DNA of 64,000 bases from Dolomedes plantarius (Eukaryota; Arthropoda; Arachnida; Araneae; Dolomedidae): the NCBI GenBank assembly GCA_907164885.2, contig OU015499.1:154818408-154882407 (forward strand), read 5' to 3'. Numbering within the stretch: the first letter of the stretch is position 1; every line of letters starts with the position of its first letter. The position numbers were made by a program, and so were the translations under genes. This document shows, piece by piece, positions 33,084 to 44,268 of this stretch. Under the pieces are notes generated by a model. It saw only the letters and a program-made list of their open reading frames with translations. It was not told where the DNA came from and made no database searches.

Positions 33084-33500
33084 GGTAAATATAGATGGAA
33101 TGATTCCTTCCCAGGTATTCCTTATTATAAATTCAGAGGGTATTTGTGGTTTATTACATTTCATAGTAGCCACAATTGTCAAATAATTTTTCTTAATTCT
33201 TTACCACCTTCTATTGAACAGAACCGATTATCACAGGTTATAATACGGTTAATTTTGTAGAGGCATTTAGATAGTCGAACGAGTGATTGGGTTGGGATTT
33301 TTAATGTTTGCTCTGATTAATCTAATTTTTGCCTGAGCCATAGAAGGCTGCCGTCATGTCACACCGAAGACAAGAGGTTGACTGAAGCAGGTGTAGACTC
33401 ACACAGTACCCAAGGTCGAAGAGAGTAGGGGGGGGGGGGGGCTAGCATTGAATAAAGAAACCATAGCTGCTTGAGAGGCAGCTGTCCCCACCGAAATGTC
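33084..33500. other. Unassigned intron 2 DNA
   Basis: Includes a pure G tract of about 14 at 33430. No gene or element recognised. Confidence 0.35.
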
Positions 33501-33501
33501 A

Positions 33502-33791
33502 TGGTGCATATACATTGGTGCAGAGTTCTCTGCCTGTGCCTTGGGGAATCCAGTGATTTATGTTCACTCTGTACTCTGTACTATGCGTGGATCGCCTCCT
33601 CTGGCGGTCAATCAAAGAAAGGGCGGGGGTCAGCGGGTCAAATGGTGTCGAGCGGGGTCGGGGGAGACACCAGATCAAAGAGCGGGAATGGGGGTGGTTC
33701 TAAATACCGTGTCTAATGTTACCGTGACTAATGTGATGACAGGAGTCGGGGGTCTGCAGGCAGAGAACTCTGCACCAATCTATATGCGCTA
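33502..33791. mobile_element. GC-rich MITE with 30-bp inverted ends
   Basis: GTGCATATACATTGGTGCAG at the left and its near-inverse at the right share about 30 bp. The interior is over 50% GC, strikingly unlike the flanks. The superfamily is not assigned because no clear duplication was seen. Open frames inside are not supported as genes. Confidence 0.6.
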
Positions 33792-33971
33792 TTAATAATG
33801 GTTGTTTTAGCAAGAGACTTCTTATGAGGGGTGCTTAAACATTGCGTTTACTCTGATTGGAAAAAAAAAAGTATTAATTTAAATAGAAAGCACTTAAGTA
33901 ATTGAAACTATTCTGCACTTTTTGTCTAGTCATCTCAAAACAAGATCTGAAATTTATATTTTTATCTTTAG

Positions 33972-34027
33972 AAGGTCAACTATGCACAGATAAAAACTGT
34001 CAATGCAGAGAGGGACTTGTTTGCGAA
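33972..34027 (+). CDS. Prokineticin/AVIT-like secreted protein, exon 3
   Basis: A 56-nt exon with acceptor ATCTTTAG and donor GTAAGT. Incoming phase 1 fits exon 2 and outgoing phase is 0. It encodes cysteines at residues 54, 59, 61 and 67 of the precursor, including the CxC pair. The preceding intron is 7.5 kb and holds a Helitron, a SINE, the hAT/Helitron nest and a MITE. Confidence 0.8.
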
Positions 34028-34098
34028 GTAAGTTCAATTTCTTCGCACATTTTGTTTGATTTCTTAAGACAAATGCAGTAGTGGAAATCAATATAGTA

Positions 34099-35479
34099 CA
34101 GTGGACGCTCGTTAATTCGAACTAATCCAAACGCCCCAAAAATCTTGTATTGGAGTTAATGTTAAAAATATCTCATTAATTCGAATTAAATTTTTATCAA
34201 TTCGGTTAATTCGAACTAAAAATTTGACAAAAATTCTTTTTCCTCGTTTAATGGAGAAAATACACACTGTATTTATTATTTTGTGTGTCAAAATTTCTTT
34301 TCTGTGTAAAGAGGCATATACCTGCATTCCTAGACTATTGCATGTCCGCTAAACGTTAGTAGCTATTGTCCTTCTTAATAGTGCTAAATAGAAAAAACAA
34401 TTTCTCTTTATTTCGATCGATTTTCTTAGAATTCCAGAAAAACTAGTCTTTACTATAGATTCTAGGGAGCTGCGTCAGTTATAACTGCAGTGCAGACAAG
34501 TTAATGTGGTCTAGTTTTTCTTCCTCATTGTGTGGTGTGAACGTGTAAAAGTTGAGGATGTCTACACGTGGAAAGTACAAAACCCTAACTTTGGAGACAA
34601 AGGTAGAAATTTTAAAGACAGTAGAGAATGACGAATGTAAAACAAAGTTAGCAGCTGACTATGGAATTGAAAAAAATGCCTTGTCAACTAATTTGAAAAA
34701 CAAGGAGTCAATTTTAGATTCATGGGAAAAATCAAAATTTGCTAGAGGAAGGAAACGCATGGGAAATGCGTCCCAAGAAGTTTTAGAAAAAGCTCTACTG
34801 CTATGGTTCCAGGATGTTAGATCTCGAAATTTTCCGATAAATGGACCCCTAGTGCTGACGAAGGCTGATGAATTGGCAAGTCGAATGGGTATTAAGATTT
34901 TGAATGCAGTGATGGATGGCTTTCTCGATTAAGTCAAGGCACAATATTTCTTATCAAAGTGTATGTGGCCAAAGCTCTGATGCAAACGAAGAAGTATGCA
35001 CTAATTTCGGTAGGAAACTGCCAGGGCTTTTCTCTACTTACCTGCCGAAAGATATTTTTAATGCGGCCATAATGGACTCTATTAAAACTCTGAAATCATT
35101 TATTCAAATGGAACCTTCCTCTGAAAATGACTTGAAATGTTTACTTCAAATCGAGAAGCTGGTTGAACAATGTAGGCATCATAAACAGAACCAAACATCC
35201 ATTTTACAGTTTTTCCTCAAAGTGTAATTGATATTTTTAATAAAAGTTTACTTTATACTGCATATCTTCTGCTTCATTTTATGATTAAGGTAAGTCTGTA
35301 TTGCTTTTTAATATGTTTAACTTCAGATAACATAGTATAATATATTTTCTGGGTTTATACATACTAGGAGAGTTTCTTCTTCAGTGATACACATTTAAAG
35401 TTATATATTTTCTCTTAACATCGGATAATTCGAACATTTTTCTGAGAACCTTTGAGTTTGAATTAACGAGCGTCCACTG
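34099..35479 (+). mobile_element. pogo/Tigger-type transposon with catalytic core deleted
   Basis: Inverted ends CAGTGGACGCTCGTTAATTC with subterminal TTAATTCGAA repeats, flanked by TA (34097-34098 and 35480-35481). It is 1381 bp long and lies in intron 3 of the peptide gene. It carries the start and end of a CENP-B-like transposase gene but not the middle. Confidence 0.85.
34558..35227 (+). pseudogene. CENP-B/pogo-like transposase, N and C termini only
   Basis: The first part (34558-34932) encodes the CENP-B N-terminal helix-turn-helix (KYKTLTLETKVEILKTVEN, then AADYGIEKNALST) and the start of the second DNA-binding domain. A frameshift near 34915 moves to the frame containing FSIKSRHNISYQSVCG. 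After PKDIFNA, where family members continue into the first catalytic Asp (ADETG), the sequence jumps directly to a C-terminal piece ending QTSILQFFLKV. The whole DDE domain is therefore missing. Not active by itself. Confidence 0.8.
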
Positions 35480-35481
35480 TA

Positions 35482-35867
35482 TATGTTTTTGCTGTGTAAA
35501 GGGTGTCATTTGTGAATTGTAATATTGTACATGAATGTAGATATATATAAAAAGAGAATGTGAAAAATTAAGTATTATTGCGATTAAGTATGTGTTATTG
35601 TACTTAAAATTGTTAATGTTAACTATATGAAGTTTGTTTTGCAAATGAATACAAGTATGTTTGTAAATACTTATACGCTGCTATATGAAGTTGTTAATGT
35701 CTTCTTGTGAGTATATTGTATTGAAATTGTGCGTGTAAATTTGCAAACATATATAAGTTGTTAGTGGAAATGTATTGTTGCTATAAGTATGTCTTGAAAT
35801 GTGTAGGTGCACGTGGATACTTCTGTTTGGATATTTGTCAGCAGAAGAATGTTGAAAATGAATAGTA
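35482..35867. other. AT-rich intron 3 DNA
   Basis: No recognisable feature. Confidence 0.4.
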
Positions 35868-37170
35868 CAGAGGCTGTTCACACATTTTTTAGACGATGTA
35901 TATTGTATTCACAAAACTAAATTACATAAAATTCTTGTGTTTTAAATGTTCCATTTGACATCCCTTATTCTGAACTATCTTTCGACACCGCAATTTCCAG
36001 GATAATAATGCCTTTTGGAGTGTCAGAAGAGGTATTCTATCCCATTCCTCCTGAACAGCTTTCCAGAGTCCTGTAAGGGTTTTGGGACGACGTTTGGATA
36101 ATGCAGATTTTAAAAGTCCGAAAGCACAAAAATCCATAGGTGATACATCGGGAGATTTAGTAGGGATATCAGTGAAGGGTATGGCCTTGATACCAGTTTT
36201 TTGTTCCATTTCTTTTAGGAAATTTACAGTGGATTTTGATGTGTGACTGCTAGCTTTGTCCTGATGGAGTCTCACAGATTGATGGCACTGTGGGTAAAGC
36301 GATGGTATTTCATTCAGAAAAATTGGCGATAAAATATGTTCCTGATATTATTTGGAGTTAATCTTGACATTTTTTTCCACTCTCTTTATATTTAACTTGC
36401 CATTATAAGAAAAACCAGCAACAATCATGAATCCCTTAGAAAAACTTTCTTTCGATTCTTTGAACCATGTACTTAAATTTTTTTTCTCCCCTTTTAAGAT
36501 AATAAATGGCTCTTTTTTTGTTGCAATCATTTAAATACACCCATCATTCATCTATTGTGACAATTGTTTTCCATTTTTCTTTGGATAAGTGTTTCTCATA
36601 TAGAATTCTGCAGCGTGTCCTGCGTTCAGCGATATGATTTGGAAGAAGAAGATGCACATTGCGTTTTTTCGCTTTCTTAAGATTTAAATCAACGTTTATC
36701 ATTTTGTTTACAGTGGACACCGAGCATTTTAATGATTTTACAACTGTCCTTTGACTAGGGGGATTTTCTTTTAACATTAAACAACGTACCTTTGCAATAG
36801 TCGAAGATGTCCGTTTTTTCCTTGGATACTTGTTTGGAATTTTTGTCCCACTTGAGGCTCCAATTTGACGTTTTTTTCCTTTCTTGTTGACGATATTACC
36901 TATCGACGCTTTAGATATCACAAAACCATGACTCTCACATCGTTTTTGGATAACGGAGTATGCATATTTCTCTTCGGAAAGAGCGTAAATGTAGCCTTCG
37001 AACCACTGCTTTGTTAAAAACGCCATTTTGATTAAAAACAAAACTTTCAAGCCGCAGACGATAATTTTGACTTTTAAAAACATAGTACAATTGCAATTAT
37101 TTCTTTTGCAACAAACGATTTTTTATTACCGCTTACCAAAATCGTCTAAAAAATGTGCGAACAGCCTCTG
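35868..37170 (-). mobile_element. IS630/Tc1/mariner-type transposon, copy 2
   Basis: Same ends and length (1303 bp) as 16427-17727, flanked by TA (35866-35867 and 37171-37172), in intron 3 of the prokineticin-like gene. Sequence identity to copy 1 is high over the whole length. Confidence 0.85.
35922..37083 (-). pseudogene. Mariner-superfamily transposase, several defects
   Basis: The first 179 codons (37083-36544) are open, including the Lys codon where copy 1 has a stop, but end in TGA directly after the first catalytic block TIDE. The frame resumes (36530-36348), is shifted near 36345 and resumes again at 36275 with LHQDKASSHTS and KSPDVSPMDF. A different set of lesions from copy 1 shows independent decay after transposition. 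Confidence 0.75.
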
Positions 37171-37549
37171 TAGACCTGCAAGAAACGCTTGAATATACCG
37201 ATAGCGTAAGAACTGTATACAATACTACCTGTTGAAAATATTGCCATGTAAATAGTTGTGGGGATGACAATTGCGATTTTAATGAGTTATGTTCTGATTT
37301 TGAAAACCACCCGTGTATTTTAGACAAATATGGCTGCCAACACTCAATCATCGACAATAGTAGGATCGACTTTCAGATAGTTGTTTTTTGAGAGTTTGCC
37401 GTTCTTAATAAAATAGGTAAACTTCATCAGGTTTCCTGGAACTAAAACTGGTAAAAGTTATAAAACACTCTACATTTTGTATATTTTAATTTAAAAGTGT
37501 TTTGTAAACTTTGATGATTTCATACTACATAAGTAGTACTTTAAAAATT

Positions 37550-37873
37550 AGTGGCAGCATATTGGCTTTCGGTACTGAGGGTGCTCGGATCGAATCCCGA
37601 CAGTATGACTGAATACCCCGTGTCTAGGATATGGGCACATTAAATGCGTATACTAATACCGGAAAGTCTTTCTTTGAGATCAGTGTCTGAGAAAGGTACG
37701 ATCCCCGCAGATGTCAACCCTGGGGGTGCTCCGTAAAAATTGAGCAACTGGCTAAGTCAGACTCAGACCCTTGTGGTGCCATTATAAACCGGATCCGCAC
37801 CCCTCACCCTGCAAGCTTATATGAACCTGATCTGGAATGCATTCCAGGCAGCGGGGCATAAATGACTACAACA
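37550..37873 (+). repeat. tRNA-derived SINE, copy 2
   Basis: Flanked by a 9-bp duplication TTAAAAATT (37541-37549 and 37874-37882). The head has GTGGCAGCATATTGG (A-box-like) and GGATCGAATCC (B box), and the body matches 28094-28435. Confidence 0.8.
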
Positions 37874-38092
37874 TTAAAAATTGTAAATCTAATCTTTTTT
37901 TATTATGCATTTTAATAAATCACTGTTTCTGCTAGCCTAAATTTTTGAAATGATTTACCATAGTAATTTGAGAAAGTTTTCAGTAATTTTATCTGTAACA
38001 TATTTAGCTTTTTTTACTTAAAAGATATTTTAAAGGCGAAGTGATTTTACTAATCATTGTTCTGTCTTCGGAATATTTTTTCACCAATCTAG

Positions 38093-38191
38093 TCTAATGG
38101 TAGATGCAGAAATACAACAACGACTACTGGATCTCCCAGCATTACAACAACTACTACAGAAATGCCAGTTGGAAATACAACAAGCATGTAA
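38093..38191 (+). CDS. Prokineticin/AVIT-like secreted protein, exon 4 and stop
   Basis: Acceptor CACCAATCTAG, phase 0, 32 codons and TAA. It supplies the tenth cysteine (residue 73) and a tail rich in Thr with two runs of five Thr and two Asn-Thr-Thr sequons, suggesting a glycosylated, mucin-like C terminus. Total coding length over four exons is 300 bases plus stop. The Thr-rich tail is unusual for AVIT toxins, whose chains normally end soon after the last cysteine, and could argue for a non-venom secreted role. Confidence 0.75.
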   Translation, partial: SNGRCRNTTTTTGSPSITTTTTEMPVGNTTSM

Positions 38192-38272
38192 GGATCTACA
38201 ACTGTGAAAAAGGATTCTTCCTAAAGATGCTTCTTTGCCACGAAATTTTGCAGCTGCTGCACCAGAATAATA

Positions 38273-38278
38273 AATAAA
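38273..38278 (+). promoter_or_regulatory. Poly(A) signal of the prokineticin-like gene
   Basis: AATAAA about 80 nt after the stop, in an AATAATAAATAAATA context. Confidence 0.6.
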
Positions 38279-38289
38279 TACCACGTTTA

Positions 38290-38740
38290 GCATTTATTTA
38301 TTGGTTATATTTTTATATTCTTCTTTTCACATCAAAAAAGGTTCTCTTAAACGTATTTCGCAACATAACCGAGTTTTCATGGGAAAACATAGCTTCCCAC
38401 AGCACCTTACAGGTTATTTTTCTCCTGGTAGACAACTTACATAGAAGTCACCTAATAAATTGTTAAAAACTTGACATTTGTCATACGCTACACGCTTTAT
38501 CAATTCTTTGTGCACAGTATATAAAAGGCGAATGTTTCAGCGCTGATATTGATGACATAAATCATGATATGATATACACACGATTCTCTTTTTGCACGGT
38601 TTTGAAATAACACGGCCCAACATTACACGGATTAATATTTAGTCTTTTTTAATTAAAAATGATACTTTTTGCAAAGGTTTTTTTCGATGTTATAAAATTT
38701 AAATTATAAATGTACTATAAATTTACTATTTCATTGCAAC

Positions 38741-38741
<1 letters not shown>
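38290..38741. other. Unassigned AT-rich intergenic DNA
   Basis: No gene. Two short blocks (ATTCTCTTTTTGCACGG near 38584 and TTTACTATTTCATTGCAACGG near 38720) recur at 39354 and 39270 beside the next microsatellite. Confidence 0.4.
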
Positions 38742-38774
<33 letters not shown>

Positions 38775-39285
38775 ATAACATAGCAATAGGCATCGTTGGA
38801 ACAGCTGATACTGGAACACCTGTAAAGGAAATTTTGGGACGCAGTAAACAGGCGACTGAATTAACACAGATTTATTTGTCGTTTTATACGTAGTTCCCCC
38901 ATAGGAAGGGAGCTAGACTTTGTGATACATTCTATGTTCAAACATTATCAGGAAGAGTGCGGCTTTTAGCCGTGTTCACATTTTATATCGGGAACATACA
39001 GAAGACTTGGTGTAAGCAATAATCCCTATGACGCTATGCTACGTCATGGACTAGGGCGTGTCCGATGATTCTTATCGGTTCAGTCTCCCTAGACAGAGGC
39101 TGTTCTAAGTCTATCAGGATATTTCTCTGTCTATAGGGGAACGAAGGGATTAACTACTGCAAACTTTAAGAGCTATTATATCATCATTAGAAATGGAATA
39201 AATTATGTTTTATAGGAATATAGACAAGTCAGATATTAATATAAAAATTATTTTTATATTACAAAATTTACTATTTCATTGCAAC

Positions 39286-39330
<45 letters not shown>
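38742..39330. repeat. Two (TA)n tracts flanking a 430-bp GC-richer block, possibly an LTR
   Basis: (TA)n at 38744-38770 and 39288-39330, both preceded by the same TTTACTATTTCATTGCAACGG. The block between (about 38772-39200), read on the minus strand, has GTATAAAACGACAAATAAA and ends CCTTTACA before GGTGTTCCAGTATCAG, an order like an LTR end and primer-binding site. The LTR reading is tentative. Confidence 0.35.
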
Positions 39331-39332
<2 letters not shown>

Positions 39333-39453
39333 GTACATAATACATACATACATAATTCTCTTTTTGCAAGGTTTTGAACTAGCACGGTCTAAGAAAAAGA
39401 ATCGATTATTTATTTTACACTGTTTTTTTTACGCTTCAACTAGATTTAAAAAT

Positions 39454-39723
39454 CTAAAAACAATAAAAAACCGTTCTTACTATATCATGGATCGGCAACC
39501 GTAGCCTTCTATACTCTAACTCAAGCTCTTTTTTTAATATCTCTATCTCTAGTTTCTTTTCCCCTATCTCAGTTTTAACTTTTTCTCTATATTCACGTTC
39601 CTGATGGTCTTCCACTACTGTGTGTATAAAACTACTGACAAAGTCAGGGTCAGTTTCGTAATCCTCCCTATTCTCGATCAAACATTTTAATTCTCTCACC
39701 GTCATCTCTGGCGTTGAATCCAA
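39454..39723 (-). pseudogene. Gypsy-type gag N-terminal fragment
   Basis: An 89-codon frame beginning MDSTPEMTVRELKCLIENRE, then a Glu/Lys-rich coiled-coil-like stretch (LEIEILKKELELEYRRL). Gag proteins of arthropod Gypsy elements often start with a short acidic segment and such a coiled coil (family knowledge). It lies downstream, on the same strand, of the LTR at 42078-42616, with a Mutator-like element inserted in the leader between them. The rest of gag and all of pol are missing. Confidence 0.55.
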
Positions 39724-39868
39724 GCCTAACTCCTCACATTCTTCGAATAAGTTTTCTCTCTTGGCACTTTTAAACGTTTTGTTTCTCTTAGATTAAAAAA
39801 TTTCACAGGTCTCACGATTATTCACTTCAAAATGACGAAAATAACTGTCCATAGAGTTCATCCGGGCC

Positions 39869-42055
39869 GCATATTTTGAAAGACTAGCGATCTCGGCACT
39901 CGCTTGCCGGTTTGACGAAAGCATCAGTTTCGCCATCTGTTGACTTATATAGGAATCTTTTTATTATAAGTTTTTTTTTTACTTCTACGTAATTTAGTAT
40001 GTTTTAAAATCTGAATTACATATATAACACAGGATTTAAAGAGATTTTAACAAAATAAATAAGTGAATAAATTGAAATAAGTATATTATTGAATTTTAAA
40101 TTTACTTTCTTCAAATATCCACAATAATTTTAATTTTTAAAATTTTAATGTTAATTAGAAAATAAATGTATTTAATAAGCTTTAATTAAAAAAATTAAGC
40201 TGCATAAATTAAAAAAATTAAAGTTTTAAATTCCAATAATAAAAATTTATTTTAATATATAATTTTTTAAAAATCAAATTTTAAATTAATCAAATTTTTA
40301 AAATATAAAAATTTATTTTTATTTGGTTACATTTTTATGCTAAATTATTGAATAAATGAGGGAATGATGCTCAGTATGAAGGAATGACAAATCACTATTA
40401 AAGTTGACTATTTTCATATAACAAACTAGTTTTGATGTAATTATTAGTAGGCAAGAATAATACATTATTTTAATAATGGTTTATTTAATTATAGTAAAAA
40501 TTTTATCCATAAATAGGCATATGTAAAATTATTTATCAAGAAATTTATATTGGCTTTCTCTGCTATTACAAGGTGTAGGCTGGGGCAGTTCATATTTTAT
40601 ACCTATCAAGCTGTAAGCATGAATGTCCTTTGTTGAGGGTCATGCATATCTGTAGTTTCCTGTTGAAACCATTACATTTATAGTGAAATTTTCAATGTCT
40701 ACTAATAGGATCTCTCCAGGATACAGTGTTTTATCATAATTTATCATCACCTACTCACCAACTTTGTATTTAGTGTTTTTGATCTTTTGATCTTTCTTTG
40801 CTGTAGATTTTTTTGTTTTATTATCAGAATTTAATTGAAAATAAGAGCATTTGAAAATCTTGCACTGAAAGCAAGAAAGTGAATGAAAGTCTAGTACTGT
40901 ATGTGCTGAAGTATATACAATCTGATAAAAATGGTTCTAAATCCTTTTCAAAACAAATATGATTACTTTCAATTATACAAAACAAGTACGATTACTTACA
41001 CATCTTAAAAAAATTTTTTTTCTAATTTTCTAGGCTTTAAAACATATTGAATAAAGTAATTTCGTGTTTTCAAATCAGGAATACTGTATTCAATGCAATA
41101 TTTTAACATGAACCCATACAGATCCCACTTTCAAACTTATACAATCATTTCAGTACTATATAAAGTATTATTAAAAAAAAAATTAAAAATTTTTCAAGCG
41201 GCGCATTTTGAAAAATTCAAATTTTAAATTCAAATAAAATAAATTTTTCTAAGCCCTAATTATGTTATATATCATTGAAAAAGGTCTTGAAAATTGCTTT
41301 AAAATGCCACCAATCTTAGCTCTCTAGCTCTTATTGTTGAAATTTTTTTTGGATAATTGAATTAAAACACAAGGAGTGCGGTAACGAAGAAGTGAAAACA
41401 TTCTTTCACTTCTGAATGTATTTGATTTTGTAATTTCATTTCGTAATGTCTGAATGATTATATTTGGATGTAAATATATTTATACATAGCATATTTATAC
41501 ATGTATATAGCGTAATACATGAATATATAATATATTTATATTAAATTGAAATAGATTGAATTTGATTGTTAAATTTGAATTTATTCTTATTTATTGAAAT
41601 AGACTACAAAAATTTTTTGCACTTGAGTAATTTGTATGATTTTTTAATCTGATTTTCTTTAATTTTAGTGACGCTATCTACTGGAAAAATAAACTAATAA
41701 CATAGGTTTATAATTGAATCATCTTTCCTTTTTTCGTTGGCTTTGCAAAATTTGAAGTAACAAATTTAGCATTTTCAAATTATTAATTAATAAATAAGTA
41801 AAAATTATTGTGAATATTTGAAGAAAGTAAATTTAAAATTCAATAATATACTTATTTCAATTTATTCACTTATTTATTTTGTTAAAATCTCTTTAAATCC
41901 TGTGTTATATATGTATTTCAGATTTTAAAACGTACTAAATTACGTAGAAGTAAGAAAAAAACTTATAATTCCTATATATGTCAACAGATGGCGAAACTGA
42001 TACTTTCGTCAAACCGGCAAGCGAGTGCTGAGATCGCTAGTCTTTCAAAATATGC
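39869..42055. mobile_element. Mutator-like (MULE) non-autonomous element with long TIRs
   Basis: Inverted repeats of about 265 bp at each end (39869 to about 40135, and about 41805 to 42055), beginning GCATATTTTGAAAGACTAGC. It is flanked by 9-bp direct repeats ATCCGGGCC (39860-39868) and ATCCGGACC (42056-42064), 8 of 9 matching. Long TIRs with 9-bp duplications are the hallmark of Mutator elements. The 1.7-kb interior is AT-rich and has no frame of note. Confidence 0.85.
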
Positions 42056-42077
42056 ATCCGGACCGGGCGCCCAAAAA

Positions 42078-42616
42078 TGTAGTTTCCTGTCTGCGTGGCT
42101 GGCGTCTAAGAATTACACACTTTCTCTCATTAAAACAACTACACTTTCGAAAACTCAACAATAATCATTTATTAATGTAGATAGTAAAAACGAGATGCTG
42201 GAGAGCCTACTTTACTGTCTCCTGTACAATATAACAATAATTATCGAGATAGTTCATCGCTTCTCTTAATTAGAACAAGATCGGGCAGCCTTGTCACTCC
42301 CATCAGAATTACAGACATACACCACAACGTAGTCCTTGACTCGCCCCGTTGGAGTTACAATCTCTCTCAGAGTTCCAACACAGCCTATCTCTCGTGCCTA
42401 TCGCATGGAGTCACCAACATAACCTCTCTCAGTCGAGGTCTGTATCCATCTCTCTACAGAACCTTAAATCCCGCACGCCTTCTCGCGTGGGGTACAAGAA
42501 AAGATACCCCTCTGCTGAGCGGCTTCAAGAGTTGGGGTCATTGAACCCTCTCCCTCGACCTGGGAGCCATCCTAAGAACCCTACACTACATTTGCACACG
42601 GACAGAGAGAGGGGCA
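42078..42616 (-). mobile_element. Gypsy-type 5' LTR and primer-binding region, minus strand
   Basis: 539 bp, starting TG and ending CA on the plus strand. On the minus strand it carries TTAATAAATG near its end, stops GGAAACTACA, and is followed by TTTTTGGGCGCCCGGTCC. A GGCGCCC word just after the LTR is typical of primer-binding sites of Gypsy-type elements. It cuts into a LINE RNase H frame that resumes at 42617. Confidence 0.65.
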
Positions 42617-43334
42617 TTTTATAGTGTACACTGATTCGTTGAGCTCCTTACAGACCAGATGCCCCTACTCATCCTTTGGTAATTGAGGTTTTGAGACTCG
42701 AACGCCATCTCTCGGGTCAGGGCTGTGAGGTATTATTTTGCTGGATTTCCCAGTCATATAAGAATACGATGAAATGAACTGGCAGATGCTGCTGCGAAAA
42801 ATGCTAATTTCGTGCTTCCTAAACGAACCCCTCTGTGTCACATCAAGCAATCAAGAGACTGACTGGCAGGCAGAATGGAACCTGTTGAGTGGAAACAAGC
42901 TACTTGCAATAACTCATACCTTCGCTTCATGGCACACTTTACCTACTCGGAAAATATTTTTTGTTGACATGTCTGCATATTGGACACTCCCGACTAACGT
43001 CCATCTGCTCAGAGAGAGTGCTCCTACGTGTTATTGTAAATGCCTTCTCCCCATCTCACATATTTTAACTTGCTGTGTTACTTTTAATGCTCTTTATTTT
43101 AAATTTTATCCTAGTCTAGACATCTTACTGGGGAAGTATCCCCCCTCCCAATCTTTAACTTTTTACGAACGACTGGTTTTTACTCTGAGATTTAGCATTT
43201 AAAAACTTGTATCTCGCGGTTTCATTGCCGTTTTAAATATCTTCACTTTTTATATATGCTCTATCTATGTTTACATTTTAAATTTTTATACATTATATTG
43301 GATTTTATGAATTACACCCTAACTTTACCTTTAA
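42617..43334 (+). pseudogene. LINE RNase H and C-terminal fragment
   Basis: Frames between 42617 and 43200 contain YTDSLSSLQ, a CWI...H..I motif with NELADAAAKNANFVLP in shifted frames, and then the Cys/His-containing tail segment shared with 15060-15500. These are the RNase H end and tail of a Jockey/I-type non-LTR element. Several frameshifts. The 3' UTR continues to 43600, interrupted by a MITE. Confidence 0.7.
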
Positions 43335-43513
43335 GGTCTGTTCACATTGCAGTCCGTTAGCGTAAGCGTGAAAGGAAAAATGGCGCTGAGACTGAAATAA
43401 ACCAATTATGGGCCTTAACAATATTGTGGCTAATCGTTTGGAGGTTTGTCATTGGTTAAATATATTTCAATACTTTTACGCTTCAACTAACGGACTGCAA
43501 CGTGAACAGAGCC
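43335..43513. mobile_element. PIF/Harbinger-like MITE
   Basis: Inverted ends GGTCTGTTCACATTGCAGTC and its near-inverse at the right. Length 179 bp, non-coding. GG-C-CTGTTCAC termini resemble Harbinger elements. It sits inside the 3' UTR of a LINE. Confidence 0.6.
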
Positions 43514-44221
43514 CTACTCGTGATTGTTTTATGAGTGTACCATATGATTGGCACAGCTTGTCACTTGTTGGACCTTGCGCTATAAAACTTTATTCAACCA
43601 ATCTGACATACAACTGCCCCTTTACGAAGAACGAGTTATCTTCGGCAGACTTGGATGACTTCGCCGGATCCCGATGGCATTAGTTATGCTATGTTGCAGC
43701 ATCTCTCTCACAGTTCGCTCCGTAATTTTCTGTATTTGTTTTATAGAATCTGGGAGGAACATACATTCCCAACCTCTTGGCGTAAGGCAATAGTGATTCC
43801 CTTTCCTAAATTGGGAAAGGATGCTATTAACCCAACAATTACAGCCCAGTGGCACTCACTAGCTGTTGGGGAACCTATGGTTAACGTATTAGAAACAGAG
43901 CTTTGTCTGCCACCTTTACAAAGTGGTTTCTGGCGTGGCTGGTCTACTATGCACAGAGAAAAAAAAGCCGGTCAGTTTTCGAAAGTTCCAGGTTTCCAGA
44001 CACACTTCATATGGGTTGAAAATAAAATGGGTCGACTGACCTATCTAATGTGTTCACCGCCTCACCCCAAAGCGAGCTGAATATCTTGTTTGCGGGTTGA
44101 TGAGATTTTCCCGTTTTCCTGGCTCGCGCTGCGGGAGATTTTCTTCGGAAGAGGGTCGGAAGCGGGTCGAAAGCTGTACTTTGAAGCAATTAGTAGCTTT
44201 TTGGCTGGGGAAATAGGAAAA

Positions 44222-44268
44222 ATGGCGCTTGTCGACGAAACGGAGTGTCCACGTGTTATAGTGCATGT
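44222..44268 (+). other. Possible first exon of the transposase of the CACAGAG element
   Basis: An ATG-led segment encoding MALVDETECPRVIVHV runs to a good donor GTAAGT at about 44269. It is GC-richer than the rest of the element. No following exon was found, so the gene has probably been lost by internal deletion. Confidence 0.3.

Noticed and set aside
33471..33795. Two overlapping frames of 81 and 99 codons
   Set aside because: They arise from a GC-rich MITE with inverted ends; no splice sites, domains or conservation seen.
42349..42624. 91-codon plus-strand frame
   Set aside because: Lies in the LTR read from the minus strand and extends into LINE sequence; no domain.
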